A DNA stretch of 64,000 nt from Aquisalinus flavus (GTDB lineage Bacteria; Pseudomonadota; Alphaproteobacteria; Caulobacterales; Parvularculaceae): positions 1,388,409-1,452,408 of the forward strand of contig NZ_CP042288.1 in the NCBI RefSeq assembly GCF_022559625.1, given 5' to 3'. How positions within the stretch are numbered: the first letter of the stretch is position 1; the number at the start of each line of letters is the position of its first letter. Under the pieces are notes generated by a model. The model saw only the letters and a program-made list of their open reading frames with translations. It was not told the DNA's origin and did not search any database. A program made the position numbers and the translations under genes. Below are positions 63,933 through 64,000 of this stretch, piece after piece.

Positions 63933-64000
63933 GTAGTCCTCACATTGATGGAACGCCGTCCGGTTCGCCCGCTTGTGACTCTTGCGCAAATTCTCCATGC

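Overview
This window is ordinary, tightly packed chromosome from a high-GC alphaproteobacterium, most likely of the Caulobacterales/Hyphomonadales type (Maricaulis/Hyphomonas-like). The assignment is inferred. It rests on a divK-pleD operon, a CtrA-type TTAA-N7-TTAA box with a nearby GANTC site, an ATP12 chaperone, a secY-adk-rpsM order without rpmJ, and a short-LID adenylate kinase. I see no prophage, insertion sequence, CRISPR array, tRNA or rRNA gene.

Region 1 (1-6000): an incomplete membrane glycosyltransferase and gatB, then a translationally coupled pair (a cyclic-nucleotide-domain thioredoxin-reductase-like flavoprotein and a TPMT-type methyltransferase), all on the minus strand. They face a plus-strand malate dehydrogenase gene with its own terminator. 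Region 2 (6001-6928): about 0.9 kb without a gene, filled with inverted repeats, including a perfect 21-bp hairpin. Region 3 (6929-10141): gatA and gatC, and a membrane-anchored HExxH peptidase whose start codon overlaps, on the other strand, that of ruvX.

Region 4 (10140-22952, plus strand): ruvX, a DUF547 lipoprotein, then pyrB-SDR-plsY-dprA, topA, rnr, a lipoprotein, a DUF983 protein and rpmG. The slot usually held by pyrC is filled by an NAD-dependent epimerase-like gene. Region 5 (23042-24991): the cell-cycle signalling pair pleD and divK, with CtrA-like boxes in the divergent spacer to dinB. Region 6 (24998-29608, plus): dinB, a RidA-family gene, a COG3146 acyltransferase, a DUF2007 protein, a HIT hydrolase and an SDR. 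Region 7 (29577-35251, minus): a compact operon degP-rarA-fatty-acid-hydroxylase-crcB-rluA-atp12 with touching or overlapping reading frames.

Region 8 (35300-63932, minus): the transcription/translation super-cluster. In transcription order it reads rpoB, rpoC, a membrane-bound response-regulator gene, the str operon (rpsL, rpsG, fusA, tuf), the S10 and spc genes (rpsJ to secY), adk, and the alpha genes (rpsM, rpsK, rpoA, rplQ). Terminator-like hairpins lie after rpoB, rpoC, tuf and rplQ. A good sigma-70-type promoter followed by a leader hairpin lies between adk and rpsM.

The most interesting points are the TM-receiver protein between rpoC and rpsL, the flavoprotein lacking the redox CxxC, the head-on start-codon overlap of ruvX and the peptidase, the repeat-packed gap at 6.0-6.9 kb, and structured leaders inside the ribosomal cluster. 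No clearly new multi-gene system is evident.
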